Assembly (NCBI GenBank): GCA_002708765.1
Contig: PAPD01000013.1
Coordinates: 1-64,000 of the forward strand
Source of the DNA: Gammaproteobacteria bacterium
GTDB lineage: Bacteria > Pseudomonadota > Gammaproteobacteria > Pseudomonadales > Azotimanducaceae
Direction of reading: 5' to 3'
DNA length: 64,000 nucleotides
The first letter of the stretch is position 1. Each line of letters opens with the position of its first letter. The translations under genes were made by a program, and so were the position numbers. Positions 9,535 through 18,742 of this stretch are shown one piece after another. The notes under the pieces were generated by a model. That model was not told the origin of the DNA. It did no database searches and saw nothing but the letters and a program-made list of their open reading frames with translations.

Positions 9535-12500
9535 TTTCCGGACCGACGACCAATCAAGAAGTCGTCCTCTATCTTTTCGAGCACGACTCGCCGGCTAAAA
9601 TTTTCCTCGATAACCTTTAACCCTCCGCTGGAATGTGTTTTTAGCAAAGAGTGGTCCTCATAAATATCGGCAATTTTTTCTCCCAGTTTAAACGGATCAT
9701 CTTCAGTCAAAAGAGACCCAAAAGGATCGGGAATACCCTCAGCCCCGATACTTGTGGTAATAACAGGAACTCCGTGCTTCATCGCCTCCAGAACCTTTCC
9801 TTTGACACCGGCTCCATAACGAAGCGGTACGACGCTTAAACGAACCCGATCATAAAGCTCAAGCAGCTCTTCCTCGCTTAAGAATCCCTCTATTTGGATG
9901 TTCTCCGAACCCAATTTTCTGATTTCATGCGGCATGTTGGAGCCAACAATATGCAATACGATATAGGGCAATCTTTCTAACACGACGGGAAAAATTTCCT
10001 GCAAAAACCACTTGAGGCCATCGATATTGGGCGGATGATTAAAGCCACCCACAAATAGCAGCCCTTCTCTCTGATTAAAGTCGACATTGCCGGGTCCCCA
10101 TTCGTCATAGCAAAAAAGAGGGATCGCTTTAACGGGCAACGACGGTCTCTCTTTTAGTATCTCCTCGACTTCTGCAATCGAAGGAAAGTAAACAACGTCT
10201 GCCTTTTCAAAAATTGCGTATTCTTTCAACTTCCATACTCTTGCTTCCTTCTCAGCGGCTTTATTCTTAGTCAAAGCAAACTTTCTTTGCAATCTCAGAA
10301 AATGAAGATCATGTCCAAAATATATGACCTTAGGTTTTCTTGTAAGCGAATTAATATCATCAATGTATTTTTCTGCCACGTGCGGACGCATCAAATAGAC
10401 TATGTCAACGTAATCGGGGTTTTCCTCTAGCCATCGCTTCCAGTGTTTACGATAGAAGTCGCCGACTAAAACCTCTATCCCCATGCCTTCCAGCTGGCCC
10501 GAGTAGGGCTGATGTCTGTAGAAGTTATCCCCCATGAATTTAACATTACACCCGGCCTTAACCAGCAACTTAAGATACTGGAAAGTCGAACGTGAACCAG
10601 CATCCTGATCATACAATGGCACATAATGATCAATAACCAGAACCGTAATCCGAGATTGAGATCGTTCACGAGCTCTAATTACTGCCTTCCCGCTTTCCTG
10701 ATGCTGACTATCGAGCACCTCCGCCCATTTTTCTCTAAATTTCTTCCGATTAATCCATTGGATCTTTTTGATACCTTCATTTTCTTTCACTCCATGAGAC
10801 TTTCCTTCGTAGTGGACAATCACTGACTTGGGCTGGTAATAAACTTGCAACCCGGATGAGCGAGCCTGAAACGCAAGATCGGTGTCCTCATAGTAAGCGG
10901 GGGCAAACCTTTCATCAAAACGTCCTACGCTGGAAAACCACTCTCTTCGAAAAAGGATTGACGCACCCGAAACATAATCCACTGGCTTAACATAATTGAA
11001 CTCCGGCAGGTCCGGATCTTCATTCCTGCCATAATTCCATCCGCTGCCGTCTCGCCATATTACTCCACCTGCCTCCTGCAGAGATCCATCTGGATAAACT
11101 AGTTTGGAACCGACTACCCCAGCATCATCATAGTTTTCAAAAATATCGATCATTGAATCCAGCCAGCCAGCAGTTACTCTTGTATCGTTATTCAGGAGCA
11201 AAATGAACTCGCCTCTGCAGGAACTGACAGCCGAGTTACATGACTTAAGGAAGCCAAGATTAGATTCATTGCTTAAGATAGAAAGGCCTTCAATTCTCCT
11301 TAGCAGACCCAAGGTGTTATCAGTAGAACAGTCGTCGACAACCAGAACCTCAAAAGGAGTATCAGGAAGGTTTTCGGCTATGGACCTAAGGCATTCGAGG
11401 GTATATCTGATCTGATTAAACACAGGAATCAGCACCGAGACCCGAGGGGAGGAAGAGGGACTGAATCTGATTTCTGCTAACAGTTTATCCGTATCCGTAA
11501 ATTTCTCTGAAGGCTTGGAAAGACCAGGGCTCTTATTTTGAAGCATAGCTTCATAGCGCCTAAATGCGGCTTCGGCGTGATAGTCCCTATTGAAAAGTAG
11601 ACTGAAAAAATTCACTAACCTTCGAAAAGAAAATAAATTCCTCAGCTGAATAGGATTTGCGAGGCATGCCCTAAAAAACCTGACCAGCGAATGCAACAAT
11701 GGCCGAGATTCCAGTCTTGGGAGAATCATTGATACGAAGGGTTTTCTAATAGGATAGGTAAAAAATCGTCCCAGACGAAAAGATATAGAATGAATAACTT
11801 CATTGTAAGCTCTATCGTGGTCTTCACGAGCTTTCTTCGAGGCTTCATTAAGTTCATGGATCACTTCCTCAGACCTGCGGATCACTTCCTCAGACCTGCG
11901 GATCTCGCCCTCTTTTTGGTCCAGGATTTCTTTCTGGTTATCTATTTCTTTATCACGAATTTTTAGCAGTTTGTTCGCTCGAGAAATATCTGAGACCAGT
12001 CCATCAACGTTCTTTTGCAGAACACCAATGTCGTTTTCTCTATCACCCAAAATTTTCTGCAAGTTAGCAATTTCATACTGCTGGTTTTCTTTTGCCAAAG
12101 AAAGTTTCTCGAATTCGCCTGCCAACCGGTGATACTTGGGCACCTCCCTTCTGAGTTGAAGCTCAAAAAGATTCTTTTGCGATTTCAGTCTCGGGATTGG
12201 ATACTTCTTAGAGAAACCGACGAAATCAACTGCCTTTCCTTCGGATAACTTTTTCATCAATACGGAAAGGTCAGCCACCTCTTTCGCAACCCCAGGATAA
12301 TTCTTTAAAGAGCCGGTCTGGTTTTCATGATGGTTCAATTTTGGATCTACAAATTCCGAGCAAAAGCGAGAAATCGAAGCTTCATCAACGGCGAGATCAA
12401 GATGTGTCGCTAAACGCTCGAGAACACCAGGCGCATCCTTTACCAAGGACAGGTAATTAACCAGAAACGCGTCACCACCCAGAAATTCCATTATGGAACG

Positions 12501-12983
12501 GTTGTAGAAATAATTGAGAAGAAGACCCATCCTAGTATCAATACCATCGCGCCTATTCAACGAAGCGGAGACATTTATGGGGTCACGGTATGACACCAAA
12601 TATTCCGCTGAAATATTACATGCTGAGAATTGCTTACTCCAGAACCCTAGGAGAATCGAAATTCTCGGGTCCTTGATTATCAGGCTTTGTCGATCGGAGA
12701 ATTTTTCCATGAGAATTGTTCTAGCAGTATCATCGAACTCAGGTGAAAAAGACCGGTTATCAGTGTCTAGCGGTACTTCCCAGGACGACTGATTGCTCCT
12801 TAAAATGGAATCATTTAGCCTGACGATATCAAGATCTTCCCAGAAACCTGTCGGGTTATCTCGATTAGCCGGCATCAGATTCCCAGTAAAATCGAAGCCC
12901 ATGGTTTCCAGTGCTTTCGCTAGCAAGCTTGTACCAGATCGATGCATACCAAGAACAACGATTGCTTTCTTTTCCATATCCAC
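9531..12983 (-). CDS. Multidomain sulfotransferase-like + coiled coil + GT2 + GT4-type glycosyltransferase
   Basis: 1150 aa; N-term IVVLGMHRSGTSLLAKAL (sulfotransferase P-loop-like); heptad-rich KENQQYEIANLQKILGDRENDIGVLQKNV...; GT2 VSVLIPVFNQIRYTLECLRSI...VVDDCSTDNT...LLNNDTRV; GT4-like GLLFVGGFNHPPNIDGLKWF...VVPLRYGAGVKGKVLEAMKHGVPVITT. Confidence 0.9.
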   Translation of the reverse strand: MDMEKKAIVVLGMHRSGTSLLAKALETMGFDFTGNLMPANRDNPTGFWEDLDIVRLNDSILRSNQSSWEVPLDTDNRSFSPEFDDTARTILMEKFSDRQSLIIKDPRISILLGFWSKQFSACNISAEYLVSYRDPINVSASLNRRDGIDTRMGLLLNYFYNRSIMEFLGGDAFLVNYLSLVKDAPGVLERLATHLDLAVDEASISRFCSEFVDPKLNHHENQTGSLKNYPGVAKEVADLSVLMKKLSEGKAVDFVGFSKKYPIPRLKSQKNLFELQLRREVPKYHRLAGEFEKLSLAKENQQYEIANLQKILGDRENDIGVLQKNVDGLVSDISRANKLLKIRDKEIDNQKEILDQKEGEIRRSEEVIRRSEEVIHELNEASKKAREDHDRAYNEVIHSISFRLGRFFTYPIRKPFVSMILPRLESRPLLHSLVRFFRACLANPIQLRNLFSFRRLVNFFSLLFNRDYHAEAAFRRYEAMLQNKSPGLSKPSEKFTDTDKLLAEIRFSPSSSPRVSVLIPVFNQIRYTLECLRSIAENLPDTPFEVLVVDDCSTDNTLGLLRRIEGLSILSNESNLGFLKSCNSAVSSCRGEFILLLNNDTRVTAGWLDSMIDIFENYDDAGVVGSKLVYPDGSLQEAGGVIWRDGSGWNYGRNEDPDLPEFNYVKPVDYVSGASILFRREWFSSVGRFDERFAPAYYEDTDLAFQARSSGLQVYYQPKSVIVHYEGKSHGVKENEGIKKIQWINRKKFREKWAEVLDSQHQESGKAVIRARERSQSRITVLVIDHYVPLYDQDAGSRSTFQYLKLLVKAGCNVKFMGDNFYRHQPYSGQLEGMGIEVLVGDFYRKHWKRWLEENPDYVDIVYLMRPHVAEKYIDDINSLTRKPKVIYFGHDLHFLRLQRKFALTKNKAAEKEARVWKLKEYAIFEKADVVYFPSIAEVEEILKERPSLPVKAIPLFCYDEWGPGNVDFNQREGLLFVGGFNHPPNIDGLKWFLQEIFPVVLERLPYIVLHIVGSNMPHEIRKLGSENIQIEGFLSEEELLELYDRVRLSVVPLRYGAGVKGKVLEAMKHGVPVITTSIGAEGIPDPFGSLLTEDDPFKLGEKIADIYEDHSLLKTHSSGGLKVIEENFSRRVVLEKIEDDFLIGRRSGK
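11858..11899. repeat. Perfect 2 x 21-bp tandem repeat within the coiled-coil of the giant glycosyltransferase
   Basis: ggatcacttcctcagacctgc repeated twice back to back, followed by partial ggatc; encodes IRRSEEV-IRRSEEV. Confidence 0.9.
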
Positions 12984-13109
12984 AAAAATCCAAAAACTCT
13001 GAAAGATTCTATCACGGAGAAGGTATTCGACACATGAAACCAGAAATCAGTTGTGGATAGTTGCGTCAACTTTTTCTAGTATTGAGAATAAGTCCGAAGA
13101 GAATCAGCA

Positions 13110-14429
13110 ATGTCAGAAAAATTCACCGAACCAGCATACACCGTGACAAATGCGGAAATGCGCGAAAGATTGGCAATTGACGTAAACGTTAACCCATATG
13201 ACATTCCCATAGCGGAGATGGATCCGTCACACCCCTCCCTTTTCGAGCACAACAAGTTTCTTCCCTATTTTGAAAGGCTCCGGAATGAGGAACCGGTTCA
13301 CTATTGCAATAGCCCGATGTTTGGACCCTATTGGTCCGTGACAAAATTCAATGACATCATGTTCGTTGACACCAATCACAACCTTTTCTCCTCAGATATA
13401 AATAATGGGGGGATAAGAATGGGAGGCAGGCCTATAGAAAAAGGCCAAGAAGAAGCAATGTTTCACCTTCCAATGTTTATTATGCAGGACCCACCGGTTC
13501 ACGATGAACAGCGAGCAGTTGTTTCACCATCATTTACCCCAGCGAAAGTGCAGGAGTTAAAAACACTTATCCGAGAAAGAGCATCAAAAATACTCGATGA
13601 ACTGCCAATTAATGAAGAAATCAACTGGGTACGCCAGGTAAGTGTTGAATTAACGGGCCAGATGCTGGCGACCCTTTTTGGTATTCCCCAGGAAGATAGG
13701 CATAAACTAATTCATTGGTCTGATACAGTAGAAAATATTGGCAATCCCGACGTTTTCGAAACGGCGGAACAAGGATTCCAAGAATTATGGAAGTGTTTCG
13801 AATACTTTGATGCCGTCTGGAAAGATCGGCAAAAGATGTCAACACCCGGAACCGATTTGATTTCCACCCTGGCTCAAGGCGAAGCAACAAAAAATATGCC
13901 TCCAAACGAATTCCTTGGGAACATGCTCCTATTGATAGTTGGAGGAAACGACACTACAAGAAACTCGATTAGTGGCGGAGTTCTCGCATTAAACCAACAC
14001 CAAAAGGAATTTACTAAACTAAAAAACAACCCTGCACTTATTCAGAAGATGGTTCCCGAAATCATACGCTGGCAAACCCCCGTGGCGCATATGTGTCGAA
14101 CTGCTATGGAGGATGTTCGAGTAGGAGACAAACTTATATCGGCAGGTGACAAGGTTGCTATGTGGTACGTCTCGGGGAATAGAGATTCGACGGTTATCGA
14201 TCGTGCCGAAAAGTTTATTATTGATAGGGCTAACCCGAGGCAGCATTTGTCTTTCGGATTTGGTATTCATCGATGCGTAGGTCTCAGGCTCGGTGAAATG
14301 CAACTTACAATTCTGTGGGAGGAGATTCTTAAACGTTTCTCTGACATAGAGCTAGTAGGAGAACCTGAATACTTGCGATCAAACTTCATACGGGGTATTA
14401 CTAATTTGCCAGTCCGAGTAAAAGCCTAG
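13110..14429 (+). CDS. Cytochrome P450, CYP153-like
   Basis: PVHYCNSPMFGPYWSVTKFNDI; LLIVGGNDTTRNSISGGVLALN; heme loop FGFGIHRCVGLRLGEMQ; matches remembered CYP153 signature segments. Confidence 0.9.
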   Translation: MSEKFTEPAYTVTNAEMRERLAIDVNVNPYDIPIAEMDPSHPSLFEHNKFLPYFERLRNEEPVHYCNSPMFGPYWSVTKFNDIMFVDTNHNLFSSDINNGGIRMGGRPIEKGQEEAMFHLPMFIMQDPPVHDEQRAVVSPSFTPAKVQELKTLIRERASKILDELPINEEINWVRQVSVELTGQMLATLFGIPQEDRHKLIHWSDTVENIGNPDVFETAEQGFQELWKCFEYFDAVWKDRQKMSTPGTDLISTLAQGEATKNMPPNEFLGNMLLLIVGGNDTTRNSISGGVLALNQHQKEFTKLKNNPALIQKMVPEIIRWQTPVAHMCRTAMEDVRVGDKLISAGDKVAMWYVSGNRDSTVIDRAEKFIIDRANPRQHLSFGFGIHRCVGLRLGEMQLTILWEEILKRFSDIELVGEPEYLRSNFIRGITNLPVRVKA

Positions 14430-14445
14430 AACTAGGGAGAAATAA

Positions 14446-15564
14446 ATGAATTTCGAATTTTCCGATGACCAACAGCTGTTGCGTGAACAAGCTAGGAGTT
14501 TTCTATCTGAAAACTGCTCTATGAAAGAAGTTCGAAAAATACTGGAAGGAGATGCGCCCTATGACAAGAACTTATGGGAGAAAATTGTAAATCTCGGGTG
14601 GACGGCTACAACTATCCCCGAGGAATATGAAGGCCTAGGGCTCTCATACCTAGAGCTTTGTGTTATCGCTGAGGAGCTTGGTCGTTCCCTGGCGCCTATT
14701 CCGTTTTCATCATCTGTCTACCTGGCTACCGAATCCATTGTTTTAAATGGCACAGCAGAACAGAAAAGTCTTTATTTGCCGAAACTCGCTTCTGGAGAAC
14801 TCATTGGTTGCTTCGCTGCGAATGAGAAAGATGGGTTCCTGTCCCCCGAAACTTTATCAACGGAGGTTTCTGGAGGGAAAATATCTGGAGAAAAAATGCC
14901 TGTAGTCGACGGGGACACGGCGGACTTTGCAATTGTTTTTGCAAAAAACGATGAGCAGTCAGACGCATCAACTTATATCATCAACCTTGACGATCCCGAT
15001 ATCGAAAAGATCCCCTTAAAATCCATAGATCCTAGTCGAAACCAGGTCAAACTGGTTTTTCACGGAGCTCATGCCGAACCACTAGGAAATACCCAAGAGG
15101 GATGGAAGTTCATAAACACGCTCTATGACCGAGCAGCAATACTCTTCGCCTGGGAGCAAATCGGGGGCGCAGATACCGCACTGACCATGGCAAAAGAATA
15201 CGCGATGGATCGATTCGCATTTGGTAGACCCATAGGCTCTTTTCAGGCGATAAAACATAAGTTGGCCAACATTTATGTGAAAAACACCCTGGCAAGATCG
15301 AATTGCTATTATGGGGCCTGGGCACTTTCTACCAACGCCCAGGAAATATCTATCGCAGCAGCTAGCGCAAGAGTGTCCTCTATACAGGCCTTCTACTACG
15401 CTTCAAAAGAAAACATACAAACTCATGGTGGTATGGGATTTACCTGGGAATTTGATTGCCAGATCCCTTACAGAAGAGCTCGTCTTTTAGCAGCAAATAT
15501 AGGCAGTGAAAACGTTTGGCAAGATAAATTAATCGCATCAATTGAGGCGGCCCGAGCTGCCTAA
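14446..15564 (+). CDS. Acyl-CoA dehydrogenase family protein
   Basis: 372 aa; MNFEFSDDQQLLREQARSFL; IQTHGGMGFTWEFDCQIPYRRARLL. Confidence 0.9.
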   Translation: MNFEFSDDQQLLREQARSFLSENCSMKEVRKILEGDAPYDKNLWEKIVNLGWTATTIPEEYEGLGLSYLELCVIAEELGRSLAPIPFSSSVYLATESIVLNGTAEQKSLYLPKLASGELIGCFAANEKDGFLSPETLSTEVSGGKISGEKMPVVDGDTADFAIVFAKNDEQSDASTYIINLDDPDIEKIPLKSIDPSRNQVKLVFHGAHAEPLGNTQEGWKFINTLYDRAAILFAWEQIGGADTALTMAKEYAMDRFAFGRPIGSFQAIKHKLANIYVKNTLARSNCYYGAWALSTNAQEISIAAASARVSSIQAFYYASKENIQTHGGMGFTWEFDCQIPYRRARLLAANIGSENVWQDKLIASIEAARAA

Positions 15565-15575
15565 AAGGAAAAAAA

Positions 15576-16793
15576 ATGGACTTTAATGATTCTCCCAAAG
15601 AAGCCGCTTTCAGGAAAGAAGTGCGGGCCTGGTTAACAGAAAATATCCCTGATGAAAAAGAAATTGATGATCTTGATTACATAGAGAAAGCAAAGTTCTG
15701 GCAAAAGAAAAAATATGATGCCGGCTGGGCTTGCATCAGGTGGCCAGTTGAACACGGAGGCCGGAACGCCACTCCGATAGAGCAAGTGATCTGGGACCAA
15801 GAAGAATCAAACTTTAGGACTCCGGAAAGCATCTTCGGTATTGGACATGGCATGTGCGCACCAACCATGATGACCTGGGCCACCGAAGAGCAGAACAAGA
15901 GATATCTCCCTAAGCTGGCAAGCGGCGAAGAAGTCTGGTGCCAGCTATTCAGCGAACCAGCGGGAGGTTCAGATCTAGCAGCCCTTAGGACAAAAGCGGA
16001 AAGAGACGGTGATGATTGGGTTATTAATGGCCAGAAAATCTGGACTTCGGGGGCGCACTACTCGGACTTCGGAGTTCTGGTTGTCAGAACCGACCCAACA
16101 GCCCAGAAACATCAAGGCCTCAGTTATTTTTTTATTGACATGAAATCTCCCGGGATAGATATAAAACCTATAAAACAGATATCGGGAGGAGCAAACTTTA
16201 ACGAGGTTTACTTTTCAGATGTAAGAATACCGGACCAACAAAGGCTAGGCAGCGTAGGACAGGGGTGGCAGGTAGCTCTAACAACACTCATGAATGAGCG
16301 CGCCTCTATTGGAGGTGGCGGAGGCGGTGTAAACTTTGACTCAGTTTTCGCGCTCGCACAAAAAACTCTCATGAACGGACGCCCTGCAATAGAAGACCAG
16401 CAAGTTAGAGCAAAACTTGCAGACTGGTACACCCAGGAATCAGGTCTAAAGTACACCGGGTATCGATCCATGACCGCACTGTCCAAAGGCGAAATACCGG
16501 GTCCGGAAAACTCAATCGGGAAACTGGTCGGAGCTCCCAAACAGCAGGATATGGCCGCTTTTGCACTAGATCTCCTAGACGCTAATGGTTCAATCTGGGA
16601 CGAGAACTTTTCCGAAAGCGCGGGGCTATTTCAAGCCACCTTCATGGCTTCGCCGGGGTTAAGGATAGCCGGAGGAACAGATGAAATCATGGCCAACATA
16701 ATAGCAGAGAGAGTTCTCGGCCTGCCCCAGGATATACGGGTTGATAAAGGAATACCATTCAGTGAAATACCCACCTCCAAAAAGCAGCAATAA
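15576..16793 (+). CDS. Acyl-CoA dehydrogenase family protein
   Basis: 405 aa; CQLFSEPAGGSDLAALRTKAERDGDDWVINGQKIWTSGAHYSDFG; GGTDEIMANIIAERVLGLP. Confidence 0.92.
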   Translation: MDFNDSPKEAAFRKEVRAWLTENIPDEKEIDDLDYIEKAKFWQKKKYDAGWACIRWPVEHGGRNATPIEQVIWDQEESNFRTPESIFGIGHGMCAPTMMTWATEEQNKRYLPKLASGEEVWCQLFSEPAGGSDLAALRTKAERDGDDWVINGQKIWTSGAHYSDFGVLVVRTDPTAQKHQGLSYFFIDMKSPGIDIKPIKQISGGANFNEVYFSDVRIPDQQRLGSVGQGWQVALTTLMNERASIGGGGGGVNFDSVFALAQKTLMNGRPAIEDQQVRAKLADWYTQESGLKYTGYRSMTALSKGEIPGPENSIGKLVGAPKQQDMAAFALDLLDANGSIWDENFSESAGLFQATFMASPGLRIAGGTDEIMANIIAERVLGLPQDIRVDKGIPFSEIPTSKKQQ

Positions 16794-16816
16794 AACATAA
16801 GGATGTAATACTGAAA

Positions 16817-17065
16817 ATGAAGGATTTTTTTATAGGACCTAACGTACCGATTTCTCTCAACTTAAAAGATAAAAAACTGGGGGGTGTTTGTGCAGGGGTT
16901 TCCGATTATGCGGGGGTTCCAGCTTTATGGATAAGAATTCTATTGGTTGCAGCACTGATTTTTAAGCCTGTAGCAGTTCTGATCGCCTACGGTCTAGCCT
17001 GCTTCGTTCTTGAAGAAAAATCTCAGGTTAACCCGGAACAGATGCAAGATCAGACGAGAGAATAG
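16817..17065 (+). CDS. PspC domain protein
   Basis: 82 aa; KDKKLGGVCAGVSDYAGVPALWIRILLVAALI. Confidence 0.85.
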   Translation: MKDFFIGPNVPISLNLKDKKLGGVCAGVSDYAGVPALWIRILLVAALIFKPVAVLIAYGLACFVLEEKSQVNPEQMQDQTRE

Positions 17066-17097
17066 GCCACTTATCCAGCTAAAACGGGCTCCCAATA

Positions 17098-17994
17098 ATG
17101 AGAGAAAATAATCTTCGCATTGGAATAGATCTAGGTGGAACAAAAATAGAGGCTTTGCTCACGGACTCTGCTGGAAATGAAATCAGACGTGCCCGAGTAA
17201 AAACTCCCCCCAACAGTTATAGCAATATTTTAGAATCCATAGCTGATCTTCTATCAGATCTCTCAGTACCTCCCGATTTACCTGTGGGCATAGGCATGCC
17301 AGGATCCGTATCTCCATTAACAGGGCATATTCGTAACGCCAATACTACTTCTTTAAACGGCCGCCCTTTCCAGGCGGATCTCGAAAAAAACCTGGGGCGC
17401 CCCGTCAGGCTGGCTAACGATGCCAATTGCTTTACGCTATCAGAGTCGAAAGACGGTGCAGCAAAAAACTTTAGCCTAGTGTTCGGGATTATTCTTGGAA
17501 CAGGCGTGGGAGGCGGTATCTCAGTAAACTCGAACCTAATAGAAGGCGTTAACGCCATTTCTGGGGAATGGGGCCACAATCGGATGCCTAACCTGACTTC
17601 AAGAGATTCTGAACGGAAATGTTATTGTGGCCGAACCAATTGCGTTGAAACCTGGCTCTCTGGACCTGGACTGTCTAGAACTTACGAAACTATTTCAAAA
17701 AAAAAGCTCCCCGCTGAAGACATAGTTAAATTCTTCTACAAAGGAGATGAAAGAGCGGTCGAGGCGGTTTCAAGATACTTCGATCAATTAGCTGATGCCT
17801 TGTCAGGGGTAATCAACATCCTCGACCCGGACGTGATAGTCATAGGAGGCGGCCTCTCAAATATAGATGAAATTTACAACGAGATCCCAGGAAGGCTTGA
17901 GCGTCTGATTTTTTCTGATTATTTCGAAACCAAAATACTTAAAGCCGAGCATGGAGATTCCTCCGGCGTAAGAGGAGCGTCATGGCTATGGTAA
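17098..17994 (+). CDS. ROK family sugar kinase
   Basis: RIGIDLGGTKIEALL; CYCGRTNCVETWLSGPGL zinc-binding motif; VIGGGLSN. Confidence 0.9.
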   Translation: MRENNLRIGIDLGGTKIEALLTDSAGNEIRRARVKTPPNSYSNILESIADLLSDLSVPPDLPVGIGMPGSVSPLTGHIRNANTTSLNGRPFQADLEKNLGRPVRLANDANCFTLSESKDGAAKNFSLVFGIILGTGVGGGISVNSNLIEGVNAISGEWGHNRMPNLTSRDSERKCYCGRTNCVETWLSGPGLSRTYETISKKKLPAEDIVKFFYKGDERAVEAVSRYFDQLADALSGVINILDPDVIVIGGGLSNIDEIYNEIPGRLERLIFSDYFETKILKAEHGDSSGVRGASWLW

Positions 17995-18017
17995 AATCAC
18001 CAAAAGCAAATCCGATA

Positions 18018-18734
18018 TTACGTTTCCAGAAAAAACCTCAATATCCAGCTAGCCACCAAATCCCTATCCGACTTTAAAGAAATTGAGTCGAGGCCCTTTT
18101 TGTATACTTGTTCTCCCAAAACGTCCCTTCGCATATTTATTAGATCAGAGGCATATTGATTAGTAAATTCCGGGTGCCCCTGCATCGAAAAAATATGTCT
18201 TTCTTTCCCATACATGCTGCACCGACAGAACTTGCTCGACGCAATTAAGAAAGCACCAGTCGGAAGGCGTGTAACTTGATCTTTATGAGAAACCGGGAGA
18301 GCATAGGTTTCCGGAACCGGATCAGGAAACCAGGATTTTTCTCTAATCGCTACAGGATGAATTCCGACCCCCCAACCCTTAACAGATGCCTCTGTTTTTC
18401 CGCCCAAGGCCTGCGCGATTATTTGATGGCCAAAACAGATACCGACCAATTTCTTTTTTTCCCGATCAAGTTTCGTAACAAATTCGATAAGAGATCTAAT
18501 CCAGGATTCATCGTCATATACGCTTTTCCTGCTACCGGGAATTATATACCCATCACATTCATCTACTGACAAAGGATACACTTCTTTTTCAACATCATAG
18601 GTTACAAAAGAAAGTGGGGTTTCAAAGAAAGCCGCATTCGAACGTAAAACTTTCGAGATCATCTCCGGATAATCTCCATGCTGTTCCTGAAGCTTTTCTA
18701 GCACAGAATCAACCTTCAGAATTCCTATTTTCAT
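18018..18734 (-). CDS. Class I glutamine amidotransferase-like protein
   Basis: VGICFGHQIIAQALGG nucleophile elbow; FSMQGHPEF. Confidence 0.88.
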   Translation of the reverse strand: MKIGILKVDSVLEKLQEQHGDYPEMISKVLRSNAAFFETPLSFVTYDVEKEVYPLSVDECDGYIIPGSRKSVYDDESWIRSLIEFVTKLDREKKKLVGICFGHQIIAQALGGKTEASVKGWGVGIHPVAIREKSWFPDPVPETYALPVSHKDQVTRLPTGAFLIASSKFCRCSMYGKERHIFSMQGHPEFTNQYASDLINMRRDVLGEQVYKKGLDSISLKSDRDLVASWILRFFLET

Positions 18735-18742
18735 AGAATGTA

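Noticed and set aside
16310-16335. GGTGGCGGAGGCGGT run in the second acyl-CoA dehydrogenase
   Set aside because: Encodes a glycine-rich loop (SIGGGGGG); consistent with ordinary ACAD sequence and too short for a functional repeat.
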